64,000 nucleotides of DNA from Nymphaea colorata (Eukaryota > Streptophyta > Magnoliopsida > Nymphaeales > Nymphaeaceae): positions 3,697,017-3,761,016 of the forward strand of contig NW_022204507.1 of assembly GCF_008831285.2 (NCBI RefSeq), in the 5' to 3' direction. Position 1 is the stretch's first letter. Each line of letters starts with the position of its first letter. This document shows, in pieces, positions 21,662-34,565 of the stretch. A model generated the notes under the pieces. The model was not told the DNA's origin. It was given only the letters and a program-made list of their open reading frames with translations, and searched no databases. Both the position numbers and the translations under genes were made by a program.

Positions 21662-21846
21662 TTTAAAAACATAATGGCGTCAGTGACTGCTGTTGGAGTG
21701 TTGAGTCTGATCCATACTTGATAGCCATCCCTAATTTTTGTAAGGGTATTCATGTAATTTTTTATTTTGTGGATATTTCTCTAATCTCATGTTTAAGAGG
21801 ACGTTGTTTTAGCTTGTACTTTGTAATTTTTTTCTGATAGTGGAAA
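21662..21846 (+). repeat. direct repeat copy 2 (about 185 bp)
   Basis: Partner of 20220-20390, 1.44 kb downstream in the same orientation. It carries a short insertion near 21775-21800. Confidence 0.85.
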
Positions 21847-22393
21847 CTGCTTTGTGTGGTGGCCATGGACCTAAGGAAACGTTGTCTCCAAACCACTTAA
21901 AATGTTTGTGTGTTCTTTCTATGTCTTTCTTTTCTTCTGATTCGATTTTCTTGGTGTGTTAAGAAAGTGAGAGAGAGAGAGAGAGAGAGAGCCAAGTTTC
22001 TAACAACAGTCGGTCCTGGAGTGTTTGTTCATACCGGATGTTCTAAAAACGTAATGTAAACTTAGTCACCTGTTTGTTTGTGAAGATGTACTTTTGTGAC
22101 AACATATTGTATTCTTGGAATTCCATCCATCCCATCAATTGGTTTGGGTTGGATTGGGTGTCTATGACTCCCCATCTAGGACAAGGTATTAGCGTATGTA
22201 AGAACTTTGGTCAGATCCGTATTAGTATTTCAAAAATTAAATAAAACGGAAAAAGATAAGAGAGTTGAGTGTCACAGATACACCCTCATATGCTGGACAA
22301 AAGTGTCTCAAAGGTGCATTTTGGGACCATTCATCCATGAAAGCTATAATAGACTACAAAATTAAAGAGAAGTCTTCCAATTGGGCTCTGATC

Positions 22394-22537
22394 CAGTGGC
22401 AGAGTGATGTTATAGGCACACAGGCCCATAAAATGTACTTTATTTGCATATGAGTGCCCCTTGAAGTTTGAAATTTAAACTTAGAGTGTTCTTTAAAGGT
22501 TGAAGTTTAAAGACAAAAATTTCTGACTCCACCACTG
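22394..22537. mobile_element. hAT-type MITE, 144 bp, with 8-bp target-site duplication
   Basis: The ends CAGTGGCAGAGT and CTGACTCCACCACTG form imperfect terminal inverted repeats. It is flanked by CTCTGATC on the left and CTCTGATT on the right, an 8-bp duplication with one mismatch, as expected of hAT transposons. It is too short to encode anything. Confidence 0.85.
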
Positions 22538-23077
22538 CTCTGATTGAACACCTTGATATGGAGTGCTAAATTATGTTTTTTCTGGCTTCTATGTTTTGGG
22601 TGATGTTGTTTTGACTACAGGTCCAGCTAAATGAAGGAAATTAGACAGTCATGCTGTAACTGCATGGGTTGGTCTTCCATCTTTTTGTGTAAACAGAATT
22701 TTCGGGTAAATAGAAGTGGGAGGCTAAATCCCAATGCTCAAGTGAAAATAGAAGCCTCCCCATTCCTTTTTTTGCTCTCAAGAAATGGATTGGCATCCAA
22801 CCTGTTAACAAAACTTTTTCATGTCTTAATGGCCTCCAATATATAAAAATAATAAATAGTTAAATTAGAAATACAAGAAATTTGGTGGTTTGGTGTGGGC
22901 ACTACTGGACAATGATGATGGATTGCTCCTAACATCAGGCTTCTTTAGTTGGCATTTGGCAATGCACAGCTTTAGTTTGGCCTGGTTAAAATTAAAAAAT
23001 AAAAAACACGACACCTTATCTTAAATTATCATCAAAATTTAAGCACTTTTCTAAACTATGCTAGAGATGGAGGCTCC

Positions 23078-23186
23078 GTGGAACTTCTTGCACAATACGG
23101 GGCTCACTTCTTTTTTGAATTTCTGGTAAACGTGGAACTTCTTGCACAATACGCAGCTCACTTCTTTTTTTGAATTTCTGGTAAAG
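23078..23186 (+). repeat. 54-bp tandem repeat, two units
   Basis: GTGGAACTTCTTGCACAATA begins both units and GAATTTCTGGTAAA ends them. The period of 54 preserves frame on the minus strand, but the ORF there is not recognised. Confidence 0.9.
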
Positions 23187-23287
23187 CTTGGGAACGCATG
23201 GATCGTCCATCTACATATTTGTCCTTGTAAGGGGTTTGTTTTGTCATCAAATTCAATCCCATGAGCGGTCGAGGTGTTGAATGTAAC

Positions 23288-23495
23288 TAGGGATGTCAAT
23301 ATATCCTATTGAAATTGGATATCTGATTTGAATTGGATATCCGACTGAACCATTTTGAAAAAAATCGGATATGAAAAAAAAAATTAATATCCGATTTAGA
23401 AATGGGATCAAATTCGGATTTAGAAAATGACATCCGATGGGATTTAATTTGGATTGGGATATATTCATATCCAATTAGATTCAGATACGGATTTG
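23288..23495 (+). mobile_element. left part of a TAGGGATGTCAAT element
   Basis: It starts TAGGGATGTCAAT and continues with TTGGATATCCGACTGAACCA and repeated ATCCGAT variants, similar to 13300-13400. No right end was found, so it is truncated. Confidence 0.5.
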
Positions 23496-24215
23496 ATGCT
23501 ATGAGAGGAGATCACCATAGTCTTCATAAGGATGTGATCAAGCTTTTTTGTAAATTGATTCCCTTTAAGGCTGACTGGGAATGCGATCAACAATCTGAGG
23601 CTCTATTCAGGGTCCCCTTGGATTATGATTTCATTCCTCATTCTTTTGTATACTCTCTTCCCTTCTTCCTACATCATCCGTACAGTTTCCATCGTTGAAG
23701 TCGAATGACTCAACCTGTACCAGGGCTTCCTCTGTTTTGGGGGTCTCTCTTACAGAGTATGTTTGGATTATTGTTTTTCTCCCTGATGAACTTGTGTTCT
23801 TGATCGTTGTCCTTATCGTCTCATACTTGGAAACAACTAGGCCCATATATATAGGAGACAGAAATTAAAGAACTTTTGCATTGGAACATCTCAATCAGTC
23901 TTTGAGATTTGAAAACTTTGGTCAACAAATTGGTTGTGACAATATTTTCCCAAAAAAATTCTGCAAATTCCTGCAATCCATGGAAAAGTCGAAATTTTGA
24001 CCTTTTCCCTACATTCTTAAGTTTTCCAAACGTCAGATTATTAGCAATTGTTGAAAAAATGGTGTTTTTGAAAGTTTAGTAAGTAAAAGTTTGATAATTA
24101 ATATTTTTTTCTGTTATAACTATGACTGAGTTTCCAAATTGATGGGCTTCCTTGAAACTTTTGTGGCCTATCACTTTCGAACAAGTCCCTATTTTACTTG
24201 CAGCAGTGAAGTCTT
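23496..24215. other. non-coding right end of the unit
   Basis: From about 23705 it is homologous to 41615-42119 and, at lower identity, to 57640-58195. No gene is supported. The last bases before the gap are indel-rich relative to the partner. Confidence 0.5.
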
Positions 24216-24315
24216 NNNNNNNNNNNNNNNNNNNNNNNNNNNNNNNNNNNNNNNNNNNNNNNNNNNNNNNNNNNNNNNNNNNNNNNNNNNNNNNNNNNNN
24301 NNNNNNNNNNNNNNN
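24216..24315. other. assembly gap, 100 N
   Basis: Exactly 100 N bases, a conventional placeholder for a scaffold gap of unknown size. The left contig ends at the right limit of the 17.8-kb unit and the right contig starts at its left limit. Confidence 1.
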
Positions 24316-25948
24316 ATGCAAATCAGTGGCAGAGTTAGTAAGTTGAGCTGCAGGGCCACCGTCTTGTCATTTAGTAGAATATAAAATGTTGTTGCACGTA
24401 AGATTTTCCTGAAATAGAAGATGTGTTTTTCTTCTCAAATCAAATTTACACTAAAATAAATATAGGCTATTACTAATTGAATAACAAATTGTAGTACTAC
24501 ATAAGAATAACTTAATAAGTTAATGAACAATATAACTTTTAACTCAATGAGAGATGGGTGTTCATAAAAATTTTCTATATCAAACTTTATGTGCAACTTG
24601 TACAAAGAAACATGGTAATTGTTATTACTCTCTTATAATTGCTATTCATTAAGAAGACATTTTTCCTTTTTAACCTCCGATAATATTCTCATGTGCAACA
24701 GATTATTAGCAAGTAGCTTATGATGCAGACTGTTTACAAGTGGTGTTTACTGTTTAAGCGATGTGCTTCAACGGCCAAAGACTAAAATATCACCTCTTCT
24801 TTTCTCTTTGACTTTCTCTTCACTTTTCTCTTGGAAAATCAAATGGTCACGTCCTACCAATTGCTCTCTTTCTAAATCAGCCTTTTTCTCATTTTTTTCC
24901 AAGATATCAGGCTATTTTCCATTTTTTTTAACGGCCAAAGACTAAAATCACCTTTTCTCTCTTTGAATTTCTCTCAAACTTTTATCCTCGAAAATCAAAT
25001 GGTCAAACGTAAGTTTTTAGGGAAAACCTGGATTTAAGATCCACATATTTCACTCACGTGGAATCCACTGTTTGTTTGAACAGTGGGTCATATAGAAAAA
25101 AGATTTGAGATCCGAGGGGATCTCAGATCCATGGCCAAATAAATGCGTCCTATGGGATGCTGATTCGAGTCAGATATCAGGTAGTCTCCAAATCCTTTGT
25201 CACATACGATACTTGAATAATAACTAATTAGTGATTTGGATTCAAATCTGTCATCGATTCTGAGTTCAATTCGAAGCGAACCTGAATCCAAAAACTTATG
25301 GAACTCCTCTAAATGCACATCTAACTTTTAGTGGTGCACCAAAAGCACAAGTTTAAATTTCTTTGTTTAACAGCATTTTATGTAATACATGCAGTTACTT
25401 TATTTAAAGTTGAACGAGTTATTGTTACTCTTTCAAAGTCAATAACTCACCACTCAAAATAGAAGAAGCATTAAGACCCCTCGTTCCCCAAGTCTATAGG
25501 GCTTTGAGCTACGTACATTAGTAGTACCACTGCTCCCTTCAACTTATATACCATATTCCACCACTTGGGAATCGACTAGAGACATCATCTCCATATGCCT
25601 CAAGCTCGACCATTTATGCTATGCTAGTTTTGCCCTTTGAAAAAATTTATGCCACTGTTTGTAATTTTTTAATTGGGATATATCTGATTTTAAGCACGAG
25701 TAATTTCTAATCCAATGAAAGTCCATTCAATTTACGTTGCAACATAGAAAAAAAAAACTGAAATTTAGCCTACATAATAGAGCGATGGAATTTTTTACTC
25801 AAAATAGACTTCAATATTGCTAAATTCTAGTTAGGCTCCGGCCATGAGTCATTACATAAATGACATTGTAGGTGGAAACTGTCCCAAATGAGTTTCACTG
25901 GATAACTTGTCTTGAATGAATTGTCCAGTGGAAAATGAGGCTGGGTTT

Positions 25949-26221
25949 TCAAAGATTGTTAAGACAAAAACTACAATGAGAAAAGCATGTCCAGGTTCTC
26001 TGAAGAGATAAATCATCGTCAGAACTTGAGTCAAAATTTATTATGAGATGTTTTGTCCACCCGTACAATGTATATTCTTGGCAGCTGAGCTCAAAGGTCA
26101 CTGGAATTGGAACGCCGTCTTCGGTTAGAACAACAAAACATAATAAAATAAAAAGAAATTTCAAGAAGACTGGAGAATAACTAGTGACATGAAAAACCAT
26201 TTTCACATTGTCATAAAACAC
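25949..26221 (-). pseudogene. second-copy counterpart of the 7928-8296 ORF, frameshifted
   Basis: Identical to the copy-1 ORF for about 83 residues. An extra A (GAGAAAAGC for GAGAAAGC) then changes the frame and ends it early. Confidence 0.3.
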
Positions 26222-28751
26222 AATGTAAGTTTTGCACCACTACTTAAAAAAAAAATTCTTTGCCAATAGCTCTAAGTTGTTACTAACTTAAGCTTGTTTT
26301 AACTAGATAAAAATGACTAATAGATGCTTAATGAGGACAAATTATACATACGTTAGTTTGTTTTAGCTTAAGGCATGTTTTAAGGGGGTTATGACCAGCC
26401 ATCCATTGGCCAAAATGTAGATGTATATTGTGCTATCCCATCCAAACTTTTGGTACATTGAATTAAAGATCTGCTGCAAAACATGACATTCACACTTGAT
26501 TTTGACGTTGCCAAAACTGCAGTATTAGATTTTTTGTATTTATTTTTTTAAATAGAATTCTGAAAATTGTAGGTTGGGAGTGCTTCTAGGAAAGAGGGGA
26601 AGCATGAATGGAGGAATTCAACTTTTTAATGTAAAAAACTCATTTAATATAAAAAGCTGGCTCCATGATCACTTGTCTTTTTTTTCATCGTTTTACTGTT
26701 TTTTTTCTTTGTTTTCTTCTTTGGAGCAACAAAATGTGAGTTTGTTATTGAAAAGAAATAATTATAAAGGATACTTAAACTTTCAGGTAGCAAAAAACTT
26801 CTCAAATTGTTTAAAAAGAAAATCATCCGACCTATGTTCTTGTTCTCTTGTATTCAATTTGAGGAAGTAAATAAAAAAGTTCGAAAGTATCTTTTACAAC
26901 CATTTCATCTTCTTTCTTATTGAATCAAACCAATCTTGTAATTGTGAACAAGAGTACGTTTGAATGGGTATACAAAAATATTTTGAAATGCATTTGGTCA
27001 CTCCAAGTGAAAGTCTGGGTTGGGGTGGCACTTCTTCGAGTGGGTATCAAAAATATTTCAAAATGCATTTAAAGGGTAGCCTTGAAGTAGTACTGCTCAA
27101 CTTAGTACCCCACTATGATTGTTATTATTATCTACAAGGAGGTAAGGTTCATATTTATTGACAGAAAGCAGTGCCTTTATTTTGGAAGACTTCTTCATCT
27201 TTTCTTGCAAGTTCTTGTATGTAAAAGATCAACTTAACCCATACGAAGAATTTATGACATATGTACAATTTGTTCATTGACAATATATTCATTTATTTAT
27301 ATTGGCTAATTTGTTGAAAATTTTGGTTCCAGGTCGCAACAACTGCATGGTTTGGTTTGAAGCTTATTCTGTTTGCAGTAGCCGTTCTGTTGCAATTCCT
27401 TTGGTGCTGGTTCTTTGTAGTCGTTCTGTTGTAATTCCTTTGGTGCTGGTTCTTCCATATATGTGCCACTTCTTCCAATGCATTTGGCAATACAAGGATG
27501 AAAGGAAAAAAACATGTCTTTTCAACGGTAAGAATTTTTATTCATTCCATATTTTTAGCCACGAAGATATGCTGCCTACGCTGGAAATGATATATAATAG
27601 TAAAGGAACAGTTAAATACTGGCTAACTCGAACTTGCGTGTCAAACTCGAGCCATGCTGCACTTTTCCATAGCATAGGTGACATGATTCAAAGGGTGTCC
27701 TTGGCTCGGATAACAACAGGGGAAAGAAAATTAGAACAGAGGTAACTGCAAAACAAGCGGCCACAACTTACACGGATATTCAGATGGAGAGATTAATGGT
27801 GCCCTGCACACCCAGCATCAAGCCCATGACTTGTCTGTTCTTTTTTCATTTTTGTGGGATTTTTTGTCTTCTGCAATCAGGGGCAGAGCTAGATTTTTTT
27901 TCCTTTCATAACACACTTAATATATGGTTAACATATTTTCAATTGACTATGAGGCAGATCTCATGGGCATATAATTGGGCCCAAGTTCATTAAATTAAGG
28001 TTTGAAAGAGTTGTCACATTCATAACCAAAATAACAGCTGAGGTCAAAAATTAGGATTCTGATTGTCTGGAGCAATGAAATTCATGTTTTCCATGAAATT
28101 TACAGTAAAAAACTTGAACATTTCAAGGTTTGGGTCTCGAAATTCTGACTTTTTGATCCGTTTTCTTTAAATAAAGTTTCCATTGACATGACTGAATGTG
28201 AATCAAAAAGCCAAAACAAATAGTAGGAATGGGAATTCGTTTAAAGACGCTGCTATTCAGAAATTATATGTTTGTCCCACCACCATCTTATTGTTTTCTT
28301 AGGAAAATCCCAAATACCCAGAAAAGATGGTAGAATGGGAATCAAAATTTGCACTGTAAATCCAACGCAACCTTCCAATCTTGGCTCGTATGAGAGTCTG
28401 ACTAAGTTAGGAATCTAAGCAAGTTTCAGTTACCATCTTCTTGTAAATTTTTGGTCTTTTCTCTTCAATGTTTAAGAAACCTTTTATGAACAGAGACCTT
28501 CCAAATTTTCACAGCATGCATGGAAGCCATGGTTCAAGTCCAATCTATAGGTTTTACCCTTCACAGCCATCATAAGCGATGAAACTACAAGTCTTCCAAG
28601 AATGAATCAAACTCCTCACAAGTTCCTAGGTACAATCACAGGGATTGTCTCCATTACCTCACTTTTCTGTTGGAAAGGTTTATCTACAGCTGCCTTTTTC
28701 ATAGTTGCCTTATTTCATTGTTCCCTTACCCATCAAGATCTTGTTGCTTTG

Positions 28752-30167
28752 TGGGAAAACTTAGAGAAGAAAACAGAGGAAGGGTGAAAGATAAAGCTGG
28801 AGAGAACTTGTTTTTACTGATTCCTTTAAGCAACATATATATATATATATTACAAAAAATGGTTATCCCGTACAAGATTTTTGGTATACAAGATCATGGT
28901 AATACCCAATTTCTATCTCTGAAAAAGCTAAAGCCAGCTTTCCAATTACAATTTGGAAGAAATTACATAAAGGCACAATGAATATTTCAATTTGTTTTTT
29001 TAATCTGTCGGTACAACACGACTTTCTTCATCTTGCTATTATATGGTGAATGTCTTGTCGATTTTAATTGGTCTAAAATTCTGTTTATGCTGAAATAGAT
29101 AAATTTTCATTTTTTTTGGCTTCTAAAAAGAAAATTGAATTTGGGAGCCGAAAAAAAAAACAAAAAAAAAGATATATTTTTGGTAACCCTTGGGGTTTAT
29201 ACTCAATCACGATAATCCATTGATTGTCTTATGTAACAAAGTATCGCATAGATATCATTCTCATCCCTGAAAAGCTGAAAAGCCAAAATGAAAATGAATA
29301 TTTTATTATAACGAACTTGAATATTATACACCAGAGATAAGAACTGACCGATTTTTTTTTTTTTAAAAAGAGAACCACATCTTCATTTTTCCATATTAAT
29401 TCAAACAGAGTAAGGTAGTAAATAGGGCACATAACTCCATGTGATGCAGTCAATTGGAGAGATGAAAAGAACGGATCTGTTGTGGAAAAAATTGTATTTA
29501 GGGGCTTGATTCTTCTAGAAATTCTAAATACGGTCCTCATATTTTCAGTTCTCTTGATACAGGCCTGCCTCTTGTTTACTATGGATTGCCAAAAGAACCT
29601 GTGATTATGACATGGCAGGTTTAAAAGTGCGACCTGCCATGTTGCACTTTGGTAATACACTCCAAGCTAGTGTATTATCATGCAATTTTTATCAAGATCT
29701 GCATAACAATAACAGGAAGAATCCGGCGAGAAAGGCACCCTTCCCTAACTTCCTTTCCCGCCATTCTTTGAAATAATTTGCTGCAGATGAAGGTGTATCA
29801 GGTGGCAGAGAGGAAGGACAGCGATGATTCTTCAGGCGATTCTAGCTGTCGAGCAGTAGATTATTCCAATTCCAGGTGTCTGAAGAGCCTCTCTACAAAA
29901 GCTTGAATTTTTTGGAGGTAACGGAAGGTTGCAGTTGATTTCCCTCCCTCGTTTTGCTCTGATACCATGAGAAAACATAGAGAAGAAAAAGAGGAAGCGT
30001 GAAAGATCAAGCTGCAGAGAACTTGTATTTATTGATTCCTTTGAGCAAAATATATATAGTACAAAAAAGTTATTCCTTACAAGATTTTGGCATACAAGAT
30101 CATGATATTACACAATTTCTTTTCCGATCCATTAACCACCGAAAATGTAGTCTGCATAACCATAACA
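28752..30167 (-). mobile_element. small LTR element, second-copy counterpart of 10830-12247
   Basis: It has LTR-like blocks at 28752-29714 and 29968-30167 and the primer-binding site complement GCTCTGATACCA at 29956-29967. The paired hairpins recur at about 29611-29677. It differs from copy 1 only by scattered single bases. Confidence 0.6.
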
Positions 30168-30303
30168 GATCTTGATAAGAGATCTGATCCCTTTTTGCTT
30201 GACACTTTACATATCACGTAGGATTTGGGTGATTATCTTACCTAAAATAGTTTGGCCTGTACTCTATATATTGAGAATCATCTTATCTCAAGAACATCAG
30301 AGA

Positions 30304-30879
30304 ATGAATAATGAGAAAGCTCCCTTTCCTATGAATGCAGGCATCAAAATGCCGAACCACAACCACGTAAGTTGTTTTTTTTTTCATGTTTTAACACTTC
30401 TTTCGTAGGAGACTGGTAGAGTGTGCATGCATTTGCTTAGTTATATCTGCACTAGCATATGTGATATGTGGTTCTAATAGCTCATTCTCACACCTATGTG
30501 GTTGCAGTTTGCACAGGGAAGCAGGAGCTGCTGCCGGTGCCTCAGAGGAACAAGCCCGAAGTACTGCTTAAGAAAACACTGCTGTCACTAGGCCTACTGA
30601 AGGATGATAACCATTCACACTTCGTGACAAATTATGAAACTGGTGACGTTTTCAAGGAATTAATTCGTGTCTTCTGCATTTGAGCAGGTCAGCAGCCCTA
30701 GAGTGAGCGCTCAAGGATTAAGCACACCTCAGGAAGTGGTGTCAAGCGAAGAGGAAAAGAAGATAATGCCTCAGTCGGAGGAATTCGAAGTTATGGTGGA
30801 CACGGTTATCAATCCCAATGCTGGTGCGGCCCGCAACAAGCTAAGGCTACCCATCTTTGTGGCTCTAATGGATCTCTAA
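30304..30879 (+). pseudogene. two-exon gene, module A, second copy
   Basis: Exon 1 is 30304-30366 with the GTAAGT donor. Exon 2 starts at 30508 but has lost one T (CACAGGG for CACATGGG), which shifts the frame immediately after FAH relative to copy 1. The downstream open part 30667-30879 is identical to 12749-12961. The difference is a single base, so an allelic variant or consensus error is as likely as real decay. Confidence 0.45.
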
Positions 30880-32781
30880 ATTCTCTTCTAATTTCAAAGA
30901 TGCCTCTTTTTTCTTTTTCTTTGGGCATATGATTTTTGCGTGCACTGGTCGGTGCACACAACTCGAACTCCTCTTTTGAGTCCCACCACTGCCTTCCTCC
31001 CTTTTTCTAATACCTTTTCTATATTCCTTTATTGTTTTTGACAATTTTTTGCAAAATCATTGAAATTTGTCACTTAATGATATGTTCTGTTTCTCTTTAT
31101 ACTTTATCTAGATATCATGCCTTTCCATGTAATGTAGGCAAAAGAATTGGAACTTCCTCATCACTTGGTCAGATGGGTAGACTTTAAATGTCATTTTCCA
31201 TCTTGATCGCATGTCCAATTGAACCGTTCCAAAAAAAAAAAAGACAGATATGGGAAAAAATTAATCTGTGATTAAGAAATAGATCACTTCGGACTTAAAA
31301 AATAACCCGAGTGGATTCGGATTCAGATTCTGACATATATAGGTATCGGATCGGACATGGATTCAGATCAGATTTAGTTTTAAGTAATTACTCATATCCA
31401 ATGCTCTTACCTTTTGAAAATCTTCTAGATACAGTTAAAAATTCAGATTCGTGAAACCAGATCTTGAATTCTGATTCGGACATGATATCTCTCCATTCTA
31501 TTAAAATCTGAATTCGAATACCAGTATGTGAATGCCTAAAGAAACAGATATGGTGAAAAGTGTACCCAATTTAAATCCAATCCATTGACGTCCCCACTTG
31601 CAAAGAACATTGCTTTAGACAGAAAAAGAAAGAAAGGCAAGTGGGGGCCGAAGCACTTCCCGTTCCAATCTCAGAAGTCATTGATGGCCATCTTCTCAAA
31701 GAAAGTAATGGTACTGCAACTGAAAGACCTGCTTCTTGGAATGAGCTGTTGGTGATGATGATGGATACTTATATACTTAGGTTTGAGTTTCGATACGAAT
31801 TTAAAAAAAGTTATATCCAAATTTGAATCTGAAATCAGATTCCACAATCTGAATCTGATTTTTTTTCCTCATCCAAAACTGAATCCAAAATCAGATTTCA
31901 TAATTTGAATCTGATCTAAATCCATCTTTTTCATCCTAATCTGAATCTGAAATCAGATGTCACAATCAAAATCCAACCCAAATCCTATTTTTATATTCAT
32001 ATATGAATTTGAATCTGAATCCATATTTTGAACTGAGTCTGGCTGATTTACAAATTGTAAGAGCATTGAATATAGAATTTTTATTTAAAGCTAAGTCCCA
32101 TCTGGATCTGATCGGATATTTTGTATATTTGAATCTGAACTGAATTCGACTGAATATAACTAAATCTGAATCCGTTCGAATATTTATGCATATATGAATC
32201 TAAATCTGATCGGATTTCATTTCTTAATTTCAAATCCTATGTGATTTTTTAGTTGATTAGTAAATTTCTTTTCTTCATCCAAATGTTTTTTGAGCAATTG
32301 GCTTGGACATTCAATTCAAATGAGACATATTGACATCCTTAGGTTGAAGCTTCCCCACTCCAACTGACATGTTTCACCATTATAAACAGGGGATGAGTCC
32401 AATTGTGTGTGTCATGTGGATAGAGCTGTAAAATGAGTTGAGCCAACTCAAGCTCAACTCGAATTTGCTCTGTTAAGCTCAAGATTAACTCAAAACTCGC
32501 GATTATAAACAAGTCAAGTTCGAGTTTCACAAAATTGATTTGATTGAACTTGACTAAACCATTTATCTAGGCATTCTTTTGAAATTTTTCAAACTTAAAA
32601 CCAAAAAAAGAAATCAGGTCAAATGGGAAACGAGCTTAAAAGAGTCATGCTCGTGTAGTGGCTTGGTCTATCAAATGGAGTTCAAGCTGACCTTGTGTAG
32701 CTAAACTCGTGCTCGAGACGAGCTCAATTTTGACTCGGCCCGTATATAGCCCTACAAGTGGATCAATTGTGTGATTTTGAT

Positions 32782-33109
32782 CTTATTTTTCTTATAAATT
32801 AAATATTTGAGTACTGGTTATGCTATAAGGCGCCAAAAAAATGATTGTCAAATAATATGCCTTTTGGCTTCTTGAGTCTTACGTAGATATTAAGCTCTCT
32901 TTTTGTGCAGTTTGACTGCTAACATGTATCTGTGGGTTTTAGTTTGCTTCCTTTTGTGTGCTTTTGAAGGGTTGACTCAACTCTTGGCGAACATCACCAT
33001 GTATGTCAGCATTAATTGCAGCTCTGCTGATCTTTCTCCATTGGACGGATTGATTTTGCTTAACAAATGTAGGGGGCCTAATCCCCAGCAAGCTGTTCGT
33101 GCAACATAA
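32782..33109 (+). pseudogene. second-copy counterpart of the 14866-15193 LRR-related relic
   Basis: Sequence agrees with copy 1 throughout the relic, including the TTTTTGTGCAG acceptor-like site. Confidence 0.5.
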
Positions 33110-33332
33110 ATTATGCTTTTGACTAACAAGTAACACAATCAAATGACACAGAGCATTTCTTTCATTTCTGTTTTGAAAAATTTGGTGGTGATTACTTGCC
33201 TCAAATTAATTTCCAAGTTCTTTCATGAATTCAAAAGTTCCAGCATAACTGAGAAACCATTTCTAAATTAGGTAGTATGCTTAACCAAATACTTGGTTGA
33301 GCTGTTAAATTTCCATAGAGTAGAATGGAAAT

Positions 33333-33706
33333 TGGGTGGAAGAGTGATGTTTGGCAGCTGATGGGATCCAAGATGCTTCTTATAGATTGAGGAGAATATG
33401 GGAGTGCCAATCTGGATTAGGGTTCCTGATTTGCCAGTAATTTCATGGAATCGATGCACTTTCCAATCTATTGCCATAGCACTATGGGGAGAACCGATGG
33501 AAGATGACATCCATACTCAATCGATGTCAAGAATTGGGCTTGCAGAATCTGTGTTCAGGTAACATTGGATTTCAATCCAAAATCCGAGATTGAATTGGAA
33601 TTAGAAGAGGAAGGAATTGTTCTTAAAGAAATCAACTATGTGAGTAACATTAAATTTTCCTCCCATTGCCAAACGAATATATACTCATATTACAAGTCGG
33701 TGTAGA
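33333..33706 (+). repeat. second-copy counterpart of direct repeat 15417-15790
   Basis: Same sequence as copy 1. Its internal partner is at 34195-34565. Confidence 0.8.
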
Positions 33707-34194
33707 GTTGATCAATTGGTGGTTTCTTCTCAAGAGGGTGTGGCAAAGAAAGATGGGTGGAAGGAATTGAAGATTATCATTATGTCAGGAAGCTAAGGAA
33801 TTAACAAAGGAGAGACCCAGATCAAAAGCAGAACCAGAATTGGGGGATAACAAGTTTCCGTTTCTCCATAGGCAGATGGAAGTTGAAAAGGAACGTTAGA
33901 CCCAGAATGATTGGAATGCAGAGATTGATTTACAGGAGACCAGCAATTGCCAAGTAACTTGAAGACAACCAGCTCGTGGGTGATGAGAAGATAGAGCAGG
34001 AGATTTCAATTGATAACAAAAAGAATCGAAGGGGAGAACCGTGAGTCCTCATCAGGTTTGATTCTTTCTCCTCCATTAAAAAATAATTTTCAGGAGTTTG
34101 GATGGATTGAAAACTAGCAAAGCAATGACTGGTTTGGAAGGGTTCACAGTGAGGATGAACTCAGGGTAGTTTTTAGAAGAGGAGAATCAAAACT

Positions 34195-34565
34195 GGGTGG
34201 AAGAGTAATGGTTGCCAGCAGATGGGATCCAAGATGCTCCTTATCGGTTGAGGAGAATATGGGAGTACCAATATGGATTAGGGGTTCCTAATTTGCCAGT
34301 ATTTTGATCGAATCGATGCACTTTCCAAGCTATTAACAGAGCGCCTTAGGGAGAACCGATGGAAGATGAATCCATACTCATCGCTGTGAAGATGGGGCTT
34401 GCAGAATTTGTGTGCAGGTAGCATTGGATTTCAATGCAAAATCCGAAGTTGAATTGGAATTAGAAGAGGAGGAGTTGTTCTTCAAGAAATCAACTATGTG
34501 AGAAATATTAAATTTTCCTCCCATTGCAAAGCGAATATATACTCATATGACAAGTCGGTCTAGAT
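34195..34565 (+). repeat. second-copy counterpart of direct repeat 16279-16648
   Basis: One base longer than in copy 1 (TTGCAAAGC for TTGAAAGC near 34527). This shifts the frame of the overlapping minus-strand ORF. Confidence 0.8.

Larger units (their letters stand above)
19900..22393. other. non-coding stretch with one internal direct repeat
   Basis: No gene is supported. It includes A-runs near 20090 and 20180, a GA microsatellite at 21967-21991 that is shorter in the second unit copy (39884-39899), and the repeat pair listed below. ORFs at 21116-21385 and 21526-21753 on the minus strand have no recognisable features. Confidence 0.4.
6376..24215 (+). repeat. 17.8-kb unit, copy 1 (end of contig 1)
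   Basis: This stretch aligns end to end with 24316-42119 at very high identity. The offset starts at 17940 and falls to 17904, so the net length difference is only 36 bases. The right edge is exactly the N gap. Sequence agreement is almost perfect in the middle, while the last 500-600 bases before the gap carry many one-base insertions and deletions against the partner. The unit contains two paralogous modules (about 10.6-14.6 kb and 16.9-19.9 kb). Confidence 0.95.

Noticed and set aside
24076-24384. ORFs spanning the first N gap
   Set aside because: They consist mostly of undetermined residues. The gap length is a placeholder, so frame across it has no meaning. The same holds for 60094-60387.
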